Shown here: in pieces, positions 1 through 6,276 of the stretch | Layout of the letters: each line of letters opens with the position of its first letter | Position numbering within the stretch: the first letter of the stretch is position 1 | IMG/VR virus record: IMGVR_UViG_3300042691_038555 | Span: 1 to 49,766 of that record | Length of the DNA: 49,766 nt | Reading direction: 5' to 3' (one strand) | From: a virus | The notes under the pieces: model-generated | Seen by the model: only the letters and a program-made list of their open reading frames with translations | Databases searched by the model: none | Told to the model about the DNA's origin: nothing | Translations under genes and position numbers: made by a program

Positions 1-15
1 GGGGGGGGTTGGGGG
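1..15. other. G-run at the window edge
   Basis: The first 15 bases are eight G, two T and five G, directly beyond the last terminator of the leftward gene cluster. In a genome this AT-rich such a run is out of place. It may be a true molecule end, a tract that stopped assembly, or a poly-G sequencing artefact. I see no matching inverted copy at the right edge, which lies in a gene. Confidence 0.5.
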
Positions 16-41
16 AAAAAAAACACCATCGATTGATGGTG
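16..41 (-). terminator. Intrinsic terminator of the left minus-strand cluster
   Basis: Arms CACCATC (24-30) and GATGGTG (35-41) enclose a GATT loop. Read on the minus strand the 7-bp stem is followed by eight T (plus-strand A at 16-23). It lies 30 bases after the stop of the last leftward gene, as expected for a Rho-independent terminator closing that operon. Confidence 0.8.
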
Positions 42-72
42 CTTTGATTGGCTTGTTATGATTAATGTTTGA

Positions 73-447
73 TTATTTTTTTATATTAAATAAAGAAGGC
101 TGACCTATATTCTTAAATTTATTGTAAGCATTGCTAAATTCATACCCACTTATTTTTATAGGTTGTACACCGCTAATTGAGTTTGGTGTAAAAGGTTGTT
201 TGTAAAATTCTAAATTTGTATTTTTGAAATAATAAACATTGTCTAATGTAAAATTATCTGGTAAATTTTTAAAAAATTTAATTTCAAAGGCTCTTTGTTC
301 TTCAATTGTATTTTCCTTCATTTGTGGCTCACGAGGACTAAAATTTTTAGGTGTCGTGTTTGCTTCTGGTTTCTTTTTATTCTTCATATACAAAGCGTAT
401 AAAACACCTAAACCTACTAATCCTATTAATATATTTTTATTACTCAT
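73..447 (-). CDS. Small N-anchored membrane protein (124 aa)
   Basis: Not recognised as a named family. Residues 5-21 form a hydrophobic segment (ILIGLVGLGVLYALYMK) followed by a lysine cluster, so the protein should be anchored by its N-terminus with a roughly 100-residue soluble part rich in Asn, Phe and Lys. It is the last gene of the five-gene leftward cluster, four bases after its neighbour, with a terminator beyond it. By analogy with the many similar genes in the late block it is probably a virion membrane protein. That role is inferred only from architecture. Confidence 0.7.
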   Translation of the reverse strand: MSNKNILIGLVGLGVLYALYMKNKKKPEANTTPKNFSPREPQMKENTIEEQRAFEIKFFKNLPDNFTLDNVYYFKNTNLEFYKQPFTPNSISGVQPIKISGYEFSNAYNKFKNIGQPSLFNIKK

Positions 448-451
448 AATC

Positions 452-727
452 TTATTTTTTAAGCGCTTTGTACGTTAAATACCCACCGACTACCACTAAT
501 AATAGCAACAAATTGTTTTTTCGTTTTTGTAAAAACGGCTGTGCCTTTACTTGTGTTTGTGGTTTTACTTCTTCTGGTTGTGGTTTTAAGTCTGGTTTGC
601 CCAAAGGAAATAATTTCGGGTCAATGATTACACCACGATTTTTCATTTCTTCTATAATTTTTTTTGTTTCTGGATTATCCCAGTTTGAACTATAAACCAT
701 AGTTAATTCATCAGCGTTCTCAAACAT
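452..727 (-). CDS. Small C-anchored membrane protein (91 aa)
   Basis: Unrecognised. The N-terminal half is hydrophilic. A Pro/Gln/Lys linker (about residues 45-68) leads to a C-terminal transmembrane segment (NLLLLLVVVGGYLTYKALKK), ending in the aromatic-lysine tail shared by many proteins of this window. The tail strongly resembles that of the next gene upstream (732-1226), suggesting that the two anchors are related. It lies 4 bases from both neighbours, so it is translated from the same message. Likely a virion membrane component. Confidence 0.7.
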   Translation of the reverse strand: MFENADELTMVYSSNWDNPETKKIIEEMKNRGVIIDPKLFPLGKPDLKPQPEEVKPQTQVKAQPFLQKRKNNLLLLLVVVGGYLTYKALKK

Positions 728-731
728 GACT

Positions 732-1226
732 TTATTTTTTAAATTTTTTGTAAGCGAAGTAACCAGCTACTACGGCTAATAATAGCAAAGGTAAATTCTT
801 AGTATAATATCCACCGCCATTGAATAATCTTGAAAGTAAGGGTGTTGATGGTTTCTCTGGTGATGGCGCTTGTCCTACTGGAATTTCTACTCCAATTGGA
901 CTATTTAATGCTTCAAAAAAAGGTTTGTCGCCTCGACCACCAGTACTGACTGAAAATTTATTACCATCTTTATCTGTAAAAGTCAAACTTGCGCCTCCAG
1001 CGTCAACCGCTGAATTTCCCCAACTTGACCTTGACAACCCTTGTAATATATCTCCTTTTTTTAGGTTTATTGTAACACCTTTGTCGTTAGGCAAAGACTT
1101 ATCTTCCGTTACTATAAATTTTGTTTGTATTGGAGTGGTTGTTCCTTGATTAGCTTTTAAAAAATCCGCCAATACTTGTGTACCCACTTGCGAAGTAAAC
1201 CAATTTTTTTTAGGTTCTGTACTCAT
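732..1226 (-). CDS. C-anchored membrane protein (164 aa)
   Basis: Unrecognised. A soluble domain of about 110 residues with alternating beta-type sequence is followed by a proline-rich linker (about 113-130) and a C-terminal transmembrane helix (NLPLLLLAVVAGYFAYKKFKK). The order domain-linker-anchor suggests a globular domain held away from a membrane. It sits third in the leftward cluster. It could be a minor virion protein exposed on one face of the viral membrane, but nothing shows a specific activity. Confidence 0.7.
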   Translation of the reverse strand: MSTEPKKNWFTSQVGTQVLADFLKANQGTTTPIQTKFIVTEDKSLPNDKGVTINLKKGDILQGLSRSSWGNSAVDAGGASLTFTDKDGNKFSVSTGGRGDKPFFEALNSPIGVEIPVGQAPSPEKPSTPLLSRLFNGGGYYTKNLPLLLLAVVAGYFAYKKFKK

Positions 1227-1243
1227 AATCTTATTTTTTTTAT

Positions 1244-1381
1244 TTACTTAGCTTTATACACTGTAACTCCAGTTTTTGTTTTTGAAGCTACATAAGTTTT
1301 ACCGTTATATGTAAACGATGATGATTTTTTCTTTTTGGCATCCAACATTGCTTTGAAATACCCATTTACTGCTTTTGCCAT
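1244..1381 (-). CDS. Small basic protein with GKTYV motif (45 aa)
   Basis: A 45-residue gene starting at the ATG complementary to 1379-1381. After a short helix it carries a KKKK stretch, then the pattern SFTYNGKTYV, a Thr/Lys stretch, TGVTVYKAK. I recall similar short basic Phe-Tyr-Gly-Lys-Thr-Tyr proteins in large DNA viruses and phages, but cannot name the family. About a quarter of residues are Lys, so nucleic-acid binding is possible (inference). It is one of the few genes in this cluster without a membrane segment. Confidence 0.6.
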   Translation of the reverse strand: MAKAVNGYFKAMLDAKKKKSSSFTYNGKTYVASKTKTGVTVYKAK

Positions 1382-1402
1382 ACTATTTAATTAAAAATTA
1401 GT

Positions 1403-1696
1403 TTATAAATAATTGTTTTTTAAATCTTTGACATATTTGTCTTTTTTGAATAATCTGAAAATTGTAATTCCATTTTTGTCTATTGATGTATTTAAGTTCC
1501 AACCTCCTCTACTACCAAAAGTTCCTACGCTATTTCCAAAGGCATTTCTAACGCCTCCAAACTCAAATTCACCTTTCTTATCGCTTGGAGAATACCTTGT
1601 AACCATAAATTTTGGTGGAACAAAATATCTATATGCTACAACACCAGCTATCGCAACTACCGTTGCTGATATACCTATAATAATTTTTTTACTCAT
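1403..1696 (-). CDS. N-anchored membrane protein (97 aa)
   Basis: Residues 4-22 are a transmembrane helix (IIIGISATVVAIAGVVAYRYF). The remainder is a short basic beta-rich domain containing FGGVRNAFGN and SRGGWNLNTS. It is the first gene of the leftward cluster, with a TACATTTG promoter element about 40 bases upstream, back to back with the promoter of the rightward early genes. Function unknown; the architecture suggests a virion membrane protein. Confidence 0.7.
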   Translation of the reverse strand: MSKKIIIGISATVVAIAGVVAYRYFVPPKFMVTRYSPSDKKGEFEFGGVRNAFGNSVGTFGSRGGWNLNTSIDKNGITIFRLFKKDKYVKDLKNNYL

Positions 1697-1732
1697 TTTA
1701 ATTTTACTTATAAACTTATACTATTGAAAGTA

Positions 1733-1740
1733 CAAATGTA
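1733..1740 (-). promoter_or_regulatory. Bacteroidota-type -7 element for the left cluster
   Basis: Plus-strand CAAATGTA reads TACATTTG on the minus strand, matching TAnnTTTG. It lies 36 bases before the start of the gene at 1696. The distal TTG element is not clear, so strength is uncertain. Confidence 0.45.
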
Positions 1741-1777
1741 AATATTTTTATTACAGAAAATAATTTTTGTATTTTGT

Positions 1778-1807
1778 TTTGTAGAACCAAAAAACTTATT
1801 ACATTTG
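1778..1807 (+). promoter_or_regulatory. Bacteroidota-type promoter of the first early genes
   Basis: TTTG at 1778-1781 and TACATTTG at 1800-1807 are separated by 18 bases, a good match to the Bacteroidota -33/-7 pattern. The start of the first early gene lies at 1842. The leader contains ACCAAGAAACTTA (1809-1821), a 13-mer found identically at two other leaders. Confidence 0.65.
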
Positions 1808-1841
1808 TACCAAGAAACTTAAAAACAACAAAAAAAACACC

Positions 1842-2099
1842 ATGAAAAACACAATCAGTAAAACACTTGGTTCTTTAATTTCCGAAAATCTGGATTTGTC
1901 TTACTTCTTTAGCATAAATATTGACGAAGAAAAAGCAAGATTATTAGGATTTCAATCCTCAAAAGCCGAAGCTTACATCATGTCAAAAGGATTTGTAAAA
2001 ATTGATTATTTATATGCTGACAACGATGATATGTTAGAATTTCAATTCGGAAATATTTTTGTAGTCCTAATTATTCAAAGCACTGATGGAAACAACTAA
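1842..2099 (+). CDS. Hypothetical early protein (85 aa)
   Basis: Unrecognised. A soluble, acidic, probably alpha/beta protein with no membrane segment, ending in a short hydrophobic strand (NIFVVLIIQS). It is the first gene of the rightward block, directly behind a good promoter, and overlaps the next gene by 14 bases, implying coupled translation. As the first early gene it could be a host-takeover or regulatory protein, which is inferred only from position. Confidence 0.65.
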   Translation: MKNTISKTLGSLISENLDLSYFFSINIDEEKARLLGFQSSKAEAYIMSKGFVKIDYLYADNDDMLEFQFGNIFVVLIIQSTDGNN

Positions 2100-2298
2100 A
2101 AAATTTAATGAGTGGCAATTAAGCCTTATTCAAAAAGGCTTAGAATTAGTAAAAGAGCAATTTATTTTTGATATTGCGAAAGCGGAATCCGAAGGGAAAA
2201 CCCATTTATTTCATCCAAATTTTGTAGACATGACTATTTCTGAAACGCTAGAATTAGCACAATCTTTAACAAAAAAAACTAAGCATGAAAAATTATAG
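2086..2298 (+). CDS. Hypothetical early protein (70 aa)
   Basis: A 70-residue, mainly helical, charged protein with no recognisable motif. Its ATG lies inside the end of the preceding gene (14-base overlap) and its own end overlaps the next small gene by 14 bases. This interlocked arrangement is typical of compact phage early operons. Confidence 0.6.
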   Translation: METTKKFNEWQLSLIQKGLELVKEQFIFDIAKAESEGKTHLFHPNFVDMTISETLELAQSLTKKTKHEKL

Positions 2299-2431
2299 CG
2301 AATTAACTGTAAACGACAAAATAAACCTAAAGCAAAGGTTTATTGATATAAACGGTAAAAGGGCGCATTTAAACAAGCCAAACCAATTAAAAACGTTAAA
2401 CGAGTTGCAAATACACACAATTTTAAATTAG
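2285..2431 (+). CDS. Very small early protein (48 aa)
   Basis: ATG at 2285 opens a 48-codon frame ending in TAG at 2429-2431, five bases before the HAD gene. It starts inside the preceding gene. The product is basic (about 20 percent Lys/Arg/His), soluble and unrecognised. The overlap on one side and tight spacing on the other fill the gap between two genes and are the main evidence that it is real. Confidence 0.5.
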   Translation: MKNYSELTVNDKINLKQRFIDINGKRAHLNKPNQLKTLNELQIHTILN

Positions 2432-2436
2432 AAATA

Positions 2437-2868
2437 ATGATTATAGCAGTAGATTTTGATGGTACTTGTGTTACACACGAATTCCCACTTATAGGTAGAG
2501 AAATTGGCGCTGAAAGGGTGCTTAAATTGTTGGTGGAAAATGGACACCAGCTTATACTTCACACCATGCGTTCCGATATTGAAAACCCTAAATCAAGGGA
2601 TTACGATATTCACGATAAGGGAGGTAATTACCTTACGGATGCCGTAAATTGGTTTAAGGAAAGGGATATACCGCTTTATGGTATTAACGAGAACCCTACG
2701 CAAAAGAATTGGACAACCAGTCCTAAAAGCTATGCCAATTTATATATTGACGATGCTTCATTAGGTTGCCCACTTATTTATGGTGCAGAAAGACCTTATG
2801 TTGATTGGGATGCAGTTGAAGAATATTTAACAGTAAGAGGAATTATAGCACGCAATGCCGACTTTTAA
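2437..2868 (+). CDS. HAD-superfamily phosphatase (BT0820-like)
   Basis: Complete set of HAD motifs in 143 residues: motif I VDFDGT (nucleophile Asp6 and acid Asp8), motif II in HTMRS (Thr43), a motif III lysine near SPK (Lys97) and motif IV YIDDASLG (Asp105/Asp106). The short length and the YIDDASLG/CPL ending recall the BT0820-type hydrolases common in Bacteroidota and their phages. It probably removes a phosphate from a small molecule or nucleotide, perhaps in nucleotide salvage or nucleic-acid end processing; the substrate cannot be told. It is the last gene before the structured RNA region. Confidence 0.85.
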   Translation: MIIAVDFDGTCVTHEFPLIGREIGAERVLKLLVENGHQLILHTMRSDIENPKSRDYDIHDKGGNYLTDAVNWFKERDIPLYGINENPTQKNWTTSPKSYANLYIDDASLGCPLIYGAERPYVDWDAVEEYLTVRGIIARNADF

Positions 2869-2885
2869 TTCGGCAGAAGCGACTA

Positions 2886-2949
2886 TTGGCAGTAGTTATT
2901 TTGCCAACGGTACTTGGCTAAACAATCGTTTTAATGTTGTTTTAGCCAA
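2886..2949 (+). ncRNA. Two consecutive hairpins after the HAD gene
   Basis: TTGGCA (2886-2891) pairs with TGCCAA (2902-2907). TTGGCTAAA plus CAA (from 2914) pairs with TTG, one bulged T, then TTTAGCCAA (to 2949), giving a 12-bp stem with an 11-base loop. Neither is followed by a strong T-run, so they do not look like simple terminators. They stand between a coding gene and a tRNA-like gene and may be RNA-processing signals or part of one structured RNA. Confidence 0.45.
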
Positions 2950-2963
2950 TGTTAGAAGATAGT

Positions 2964-3050
2964 TGGCACGTCCACTGCATTGGTTCGATACCAAGTCCAT
3001 TGGATATGAGGTGTGTCGGTGATTCGGGGGTTCGATTCCCCTCGTGCCAA
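2964..3050 (+). tRNA. tRNA-like gene, class II length, anticodon unresolved
   Basis: The acceptor arms TGGCACG (2964-2970) and CGTGCCA (3043-3049) pair perfectly over 7 bp. The T-arm is canonical: GGGGG, loop TTCGATT, CCCCT (3026-3042). The discriminator is A and CCA is not encoded. The total of 87 bases fits a tRNA with a long variable arm (Ser, Leu or Tyr). The middle does not fold cleanly: one choice puts GGA in a 7-base loop at 3000-3006 on an imperfect stem, another puts CGA in a perfect 4-bp hairpin at 2980-2994 but leaves no D-arm. It may be a divergent serine tRNA, a tRNA-like RNA or a degenerate tRNA. Confidence 0.55.
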
Positions 3051-3090
3051 TTTCTTTCTAACTACCTACTATGTCTAAAAAATTAATACA

Positions 3091-3114
3091 TATCTCTACC
3101 TTTACGGAGAGATA
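3091..3114. promoter_or_regulatory. Inverted repeat before an early gene
   Basis: TATCTCT (3091-3097) and AGAGATA (3108-3114) are perfect 7-base arms around ACCTTTACGG. The loop contains a near match to a -7 element (TACCTTTA). With the gene starting at 3143 this could be an operator overlapping a promoter, or an RNA hairpin in the leader. Confidence 0.45.
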
Positions 3115-3142
3115 GGTCTGAAAATTAATAAAAACAAAAAAC

Positions 3143-3409
3143 ATGAAAACATTTGATATTGACGAAAACTTTAAAAAAGTTTTGATATTTGAACCAAAAC
3201 GTATTAAAGAACGAGAAATAACCATGCAAGAAGCTTTTGTAAAGCGCCAAAGAGAAACACTTGGTATAAAGGTTAGTTCGGTTGTATTTCCGCCTAACTT
3301 TACTGGTGATTTTAAAGATGAAAACGATGTTTGTGATTGGTTACAAAACAAAGTTTTTTCTACCACACTTGCTCATTACAATTATGCTAAAATGAACCAA
3401 GATTTGTAG
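3143..3409 (+). CDS. Hypothetical early protein (88 aa)
   Basis: Unrecognised soluble protein. The N-terminal half is rich in Lys, Arg and Glu and probably helical; a single Cys lies near residue 72. It follows the tRNA-like gene and the inverted repeat at 3091-3114 and is preceded by an A-rich leader (aaacaaaaaacATG). It is isolated from its neighbours by about 100 bases, so it is probably transcribed alone. The frame on the opposite strand is less credible because it lacks an upstream signal and a fitting neighbour. Confidence 0.6.
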   Translation: MKTFDIDENFKKVLIFEPKRIKEREITMQEAFVKRQRETLGIKVSSVVFPPNFTGDFKDENDVCDWLQNKVFSTTLAHYNYAKMNQDL

Positions 3410-3518
3410 TTTTTTTATCGCCAATTTAATTCAAAACTTATTTTTAAATTCTAAATTTAGTTTAAAGGTCGTTTGGTTTAGATAATAATGTTAATTTTAC
3501 TCTTTAAATTAAAGTGCT

Positions 3519-3836
3519 ATGAAATTAGAAAATATACTATATTTATTAGGAGGTGTTGGAATAGTTTATGCTTTGGGCATGAATTCTAAATTCAATAAAC
3601 AAAACAGAAGCGAAGTCGCAAAACCAAATGAAGTAGTTTCTGAACCAGCAGAAGTTCAAATTAAAGTTGCTAAACCTTCTGACAAAGTTCTACCGCCAGC
3701 ACCTTACAATCCTACTTCAACAAAGTTTCAAAAAAATGAAACCATTTCCTTTGAAGGATTAACAGAAACAAGTAAACAAATTTTAAATAACGAACCAACA
3801 TACATTTCTGGAGAATTAATCAGAGGTGTAATGTAA
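3519..3836 (+). CDS. N-anchored membrane protein (105 aa) in the early block
   Basis: Residues 5-20 form a transmembrane helix (NILYLLGGVGIVYALG), followed by a Pro/Val/Lys-rich linker and a soluble C-terminal part. The design is the same as the small membrane proteins of the late minus-strand block, yet the gene lies on the plus strand in the early region. It pairs with the next gene, 13 bases on. Either it is a virion protein displaced from the main cluster or a membrane-acting early protein. Confidence 0.65.
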   Translation: MKLENILYLLGGVGIVYALGMNSKFNKQNRSEVAKPNEVVSEPAEVQIKVAKPSDKVLPPAPYNPTSTKFQKNETISFEGLTETSKQILNNEPTYISGELIRGVM

Positions 3837-3849
3837 TACCAATTTTATC

Positions 3850-4113
3850 ATGACAACGACTAACAAACAAATTTTAATGTATGCTGGAGGCGCAATAGTT
3901 GTAGGCGCAGTAGGCTTTTTCGTTTATTCTTTTTTTCAAAAACCAACTTTGCAATTAGGAAACGTTACAATCGGAAATGATGACGAACCAAAAAGCGCTA
4001 ATAAAGATTGGACTTCATTCTTTAAGCAACAACAAGATATTTTTCCTCAAACAGTAGCTAATCCAAGAGCCAGCATGGGGTTTGATGCTAAATTGTGGAA
4101 TTCAGTTAAATAA
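3850..4113 (+). CDS. N-anchored membrane protein (87 aa) in the early block
   Basis: A transmembrane helix spans about residues 9-29 (MYAGGAIVVGAVGFFVYSFF), then a short acidic soluble part. Unrecognised. It follows the previous membrane gene by 13 bases and is probably co-transcribed with it. The glycine-rich helix resembles those of the late-block membrane proteins. Confidence 0.65.
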   Translation: MTTTNKQILMYAGGAIVVGAVGFFVYSFFQKPTLQLGNVTIGNDDEPKSANKDWTSFFKQQQDIFPQTVANPRASMGFDAKLWNSVK

Positions 4114-4174
4114 TTATTCATACAAAAACAACAAAATTAAGTGCCTTGATGCGCTTTTTTTTGACTCTTTTTAT

Positions 4175-4182
4175 TATATTTG
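4175..4182 (+). promoter_or_regulatory. TATATTTG promoter element before the HTH gene
   Basis: TATATTTG matches TAnnTTTG, followed by the leader TACCTATAACCTTAACAAC to the ATG at 4209, similar to other early leaders here. The distal element is not at the usual spacing. Its position decides the start: an in-frame ATG at 4146 would place this element inside the gene. Confidence 0.5.
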
Positions 4183-4208
4183 TACCTATAACCTTAACAA
4201 CAACTTAT

Positions 4209-4490
4209 ATGGCTTACCATAGAAACTTAAAAAATGAAATTTTGTCTTTGCGAACTGATGGTGTTTCTTACCGAGAAATTCAAAGACGATTACAATGCTC
4301 AAAAAACACAATTAGCTATCACTGTAAAAAACACGATATGGTTGATACTGGAATGAAGCTATACCCAATAACCAAAGAAACTAAACAACAAATTGCCAAC
4401 TTTTGTAAGGAAAACACTTCTTTGGTGGCAAGCAAACATTTTGGACTTGGTTTATCTACCATAAAAAAATATCGAAAATTTCAAGGATAA
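4209..4490 (+). CDS. Double helix-turn-helix DNA-binding protein (93 aa)
   Basis: I choose the ATG at 4209 because a TATATTTG element lies at 4175-4182 and an extension upstream adds only a spurious hydrophobic stretch. Residues 19-43 form a HTH of the kind in transposases and resolvases (VSYREIQRRLQCSKNTISYH). A second, weaker HTH lies near the end (LVASKHFGLGLSTIKKYRKF). It is probably a transcription regulator, perhaps controlling the early-to-late switch or the adjacent replication genes; the role is inferred. Confidence 0.75.
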   Translation: MAYHRNLKNEILSLRTDGVSYREIQRRLQCSKNTISYHCKKHDMVDTGMKLYPITKETKQQIANFCKENTSLVASKHFGLGLSTIKKYRKFQG

Positions 4491-4496
4491 TCCCTA

Positions 4497-5408
4497 ATGA
4501 AAAAAAATAATTCCCTAAAGATATTCAACCTACTTGCCAGAAGGGTTTTCAAAATATCGAAAAAAAGAAAATTAGGTTGGAAATGGAGGGATGCGCAAAA
4601 GTGGACTTCTGCTAATCTTTTCAAGCGCTATAAAGGCAAGCCTATTTCTAAAATTCGTTTGACCGATGTAGACAAAGAGGTTGTTGCTATACTTGATTCA
4701 ACGCCAATGCCTACAACTGGTGTTGGCGCACCAAAAATTGAGGTTTGTACAAGTGTATTTTCCCTAACTGAAAGTGATATTGAGGATGTACCTTTTTATT
4801 TATTAGAGGATGTTATTTTTGGTGGAAATGGAAAACTTGGGTTTGACGAAAACCTAAAAATTGCCGTTGAAATAGAAGGTGTAATATCTACTGGAATTAT
4901 TAAAAAGAGTGATTTGATTAGCGTGAAAAACGTTATAAATGACATGAGAAAGTTTAATTACACTTCTGGTCAAGATGGATTCACAATAATTTTTAAAAGG
5001 CTACAAGTGCCTAATACAACCGACACCAACAATCCATGTAACACTTACTTGCTTATTACTACATTAGGTTCAAGCGCTGATGTTGATTCCAATGAGATTA
5101 ACGTAATGATTGATTCAAAGGATTTAACCCAAGAACAAAAACAAAAAAGGGATAAGCGAAAGGCTGATTTAGAAGCCGAAAAACAAAAAAAGCTTACTAA
5201 AAAAGCGGTAAAGCAAAGAGAAAGACCCCAACAAGTAGAGCCGAAAACTAAAGGTGAAGTTGATACACAAAGCGAGAAATACAAAGCTTTACAATTTGCC
5301 TTAGAAATGCTTCGTGCCGATGTGAAGGAAGGATTAATTACCAAGAAACAATACCAAGACCGCCAAAAACAAATCTTAGATAAATTTAATTTAGGAGGCG
5401 AAATTTAA
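4497..5408 (+). CDS. Hypothetical protein with basic N-terminus (303 aa), replication-block partner
   Basis: Not recognised with certainty. The first 50 residues are strongly basic with aromatic residues (KLGWKWRDAQKWTSANLFKRY). Residues 75-205 look like an alpha/beta domain. Residues 205-250 are a highly charged coiled-coil-like stretch, and the C-terminus reads as a short helical tail with GLITKKQYQDRQ. It starts 6 bases after the HTH gene and ends 13 bases before the polymerase-like candidate, so the three likely form an operon. DNA binding is plausible from the basic N-terminus. Confidence 0.7.
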   Translation: MKKNNSLKIFNLLARRVFKISKKRKLGWKWRDAQKWTSANLFKRYKGKPISKIRLTDVDKEVVAILDSTPMPTTGVGAPKIEVCTSVFSLTESDIEDVPFYLLEDVIFGGNGKLGFDENLKIAVEIEGVISTGIIKKSDLISVKNVINDMRKFNYTSGQDGFTIIFKRLQVPNTTDTNNPCNTYLLITTLGSSADVDSNEINVMIDSKDLTQEQKQKRDKRKADLEAEKQKKLTKKAVKQRERPQQVEPKTKGEVDTQSEKYKALQFALEMLRADVKEGLITKKQYQDRQKQILDKFNLGGEI

Positions 5409-5421
5409 AATTAACAACACT

Positions 5422-6165
5422 ATGGAACTGGATTTAAAAGAATTTGGCAGAGAGTACAAATCTGTCAAAATGAATAGGTTTTTTGAAAAGCTTAAAAAGT
5501 GCAATGCCGACTTCTTTGTTAGGCTGGGGAGTGAGTGTAATGAACTTATTTATGATGGCAAGCATAAAGTGTATGCTACCGAAAACAAGAATTTTCCACG
5601 CAAGTTTATTTACCTATTCAATGTCGTGCAACTCGATGTAAAAAAGTATATTGCCATGAACCCTTTTATTGAGGTTTCACCTATGGTAAAAGTTACTGAA
5701 TACAACTACAATTATGATGATAGCTACGGAACTATTACTGGAACTGATTTAGACCATGCTTTCTGGAGGATTGCTTACGTTAAAGGCTATATTTCTAAGA
5801 AAACCTATAATGCTGGACTAAATGACGAAGCAAAAGCTTTACGGCTTGCTACTTTATCTGTTTTAGGTCGGGAAAAAAGATTCCAGAAGTATGAAAATGG
5901 TGTTGTGGTCGGTGAGGTTGTTACCAAACCGCTTAATCCAGAAATGCAACAAATTTATAAGGATATACGCTATTCGTGCTACTACATGATGTACGAACTA
6001 TCTTTGCTTTTAGGCAACGATTTTGACTGCTGGCGCACTGATTGTATTTACTACCGAGATACACCCGAAAACCGTAAAATAGTTCACGAATACTTTGAAG
6101 CGAGGGAAATGCTGTTTAAACAACTTGTTTACAACACATTGGATAGTTTTTCGGCAAAAAAATAA
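5422..6165 (+). CDS. Possible minimal polymerase-like replication protein (247 aa)
   Basis: No confident family. Three motifs occur in an order that recalls the palm/fingers of family B DNA polymerases: TGTDLDHAFW (106-115, acidic then aromatic, motif A-like), ATLSVLGREK (143-152, motif B-like ending in Gly) and WRTDCIYY (204-211, motif C-like with Asp207). The spacing A-B is shorter than usual and there is no exonuclease domain, so this may be an independent family. I recall similar TDLDHAxWRIA proteins as conserved hypotheticals in Bacteroidota phages. It sits in the replication block behind the HTH gene; a replication role is inferred. Confidence 0.7.
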   Translation: MELDLKEFGREYKSVKMNRFFEKLKKCNADFFVRLGSECNELIYDGKHKVYATENKNFPRKFIYLFNVVQLDVKKYIAMNPFIEVSPMVKVTEYNYNYDDSYGTITGTDLDHAFWRIAYVKGYISKKTYNAGLNDEAKALRLATLSVLGREKRFQKYENGVVVGEVVTKPLNPEMQQIYKDIRYSCYYMMYELSLLLGNDFDCWRTDCIYYRDTPENRKIVHEYFEAREMLFKQLVYNTLDSFSAKK

Positions 6166-6245
6166 TTATCTACATAAATAATTATTATTATTTAAAATAA
6201 TTTTACTAATTTTACGCATTAATTATTTTTTATAATATTTTTTAT

Positions 6246-6253
6246 TATATTTG
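6246..6253 (+). promoter_or_regulatory. TATATTTG promoter element
   Basis: TATATTTG lies 24 bases before the ATG at 6277 in a long AT-rich gap after the preceding gene. The distal element is unclear. It probably drives the three overlapping genes up to 7306. Confidence 0.5.
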
Positions 6254-6276
6254 TTCACACAAAACCACGAAACGAA

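Noticed and set aside
1-15. Telomere-like terminal repeat
   Set aside because: Only one copy of a G-rich tract is visible, there is no matching inverted copy, and an artefact is at least as likely. Kept only as a low-level finding.
2964-3050. tmRNA
   Set aside because: The closed acceptor stem and T-arm are only 55 bases apart with no room for a tag-coding region.
3058-3366. Minus-strand frame of 102 codons
   Set aside because: It is antisense to the gene at 3143-3409, has no promoter or neighbour on its strand, and its composition is that of a reverse-complement shadow.
4146-4208. Longer N-terminus with signal-like hydrophobic stretch for the HTH protein
   Set aside because: The extension overlaps the TATATTTG promoter element and adds a membrane segment that makes no sense on a HTH protein.
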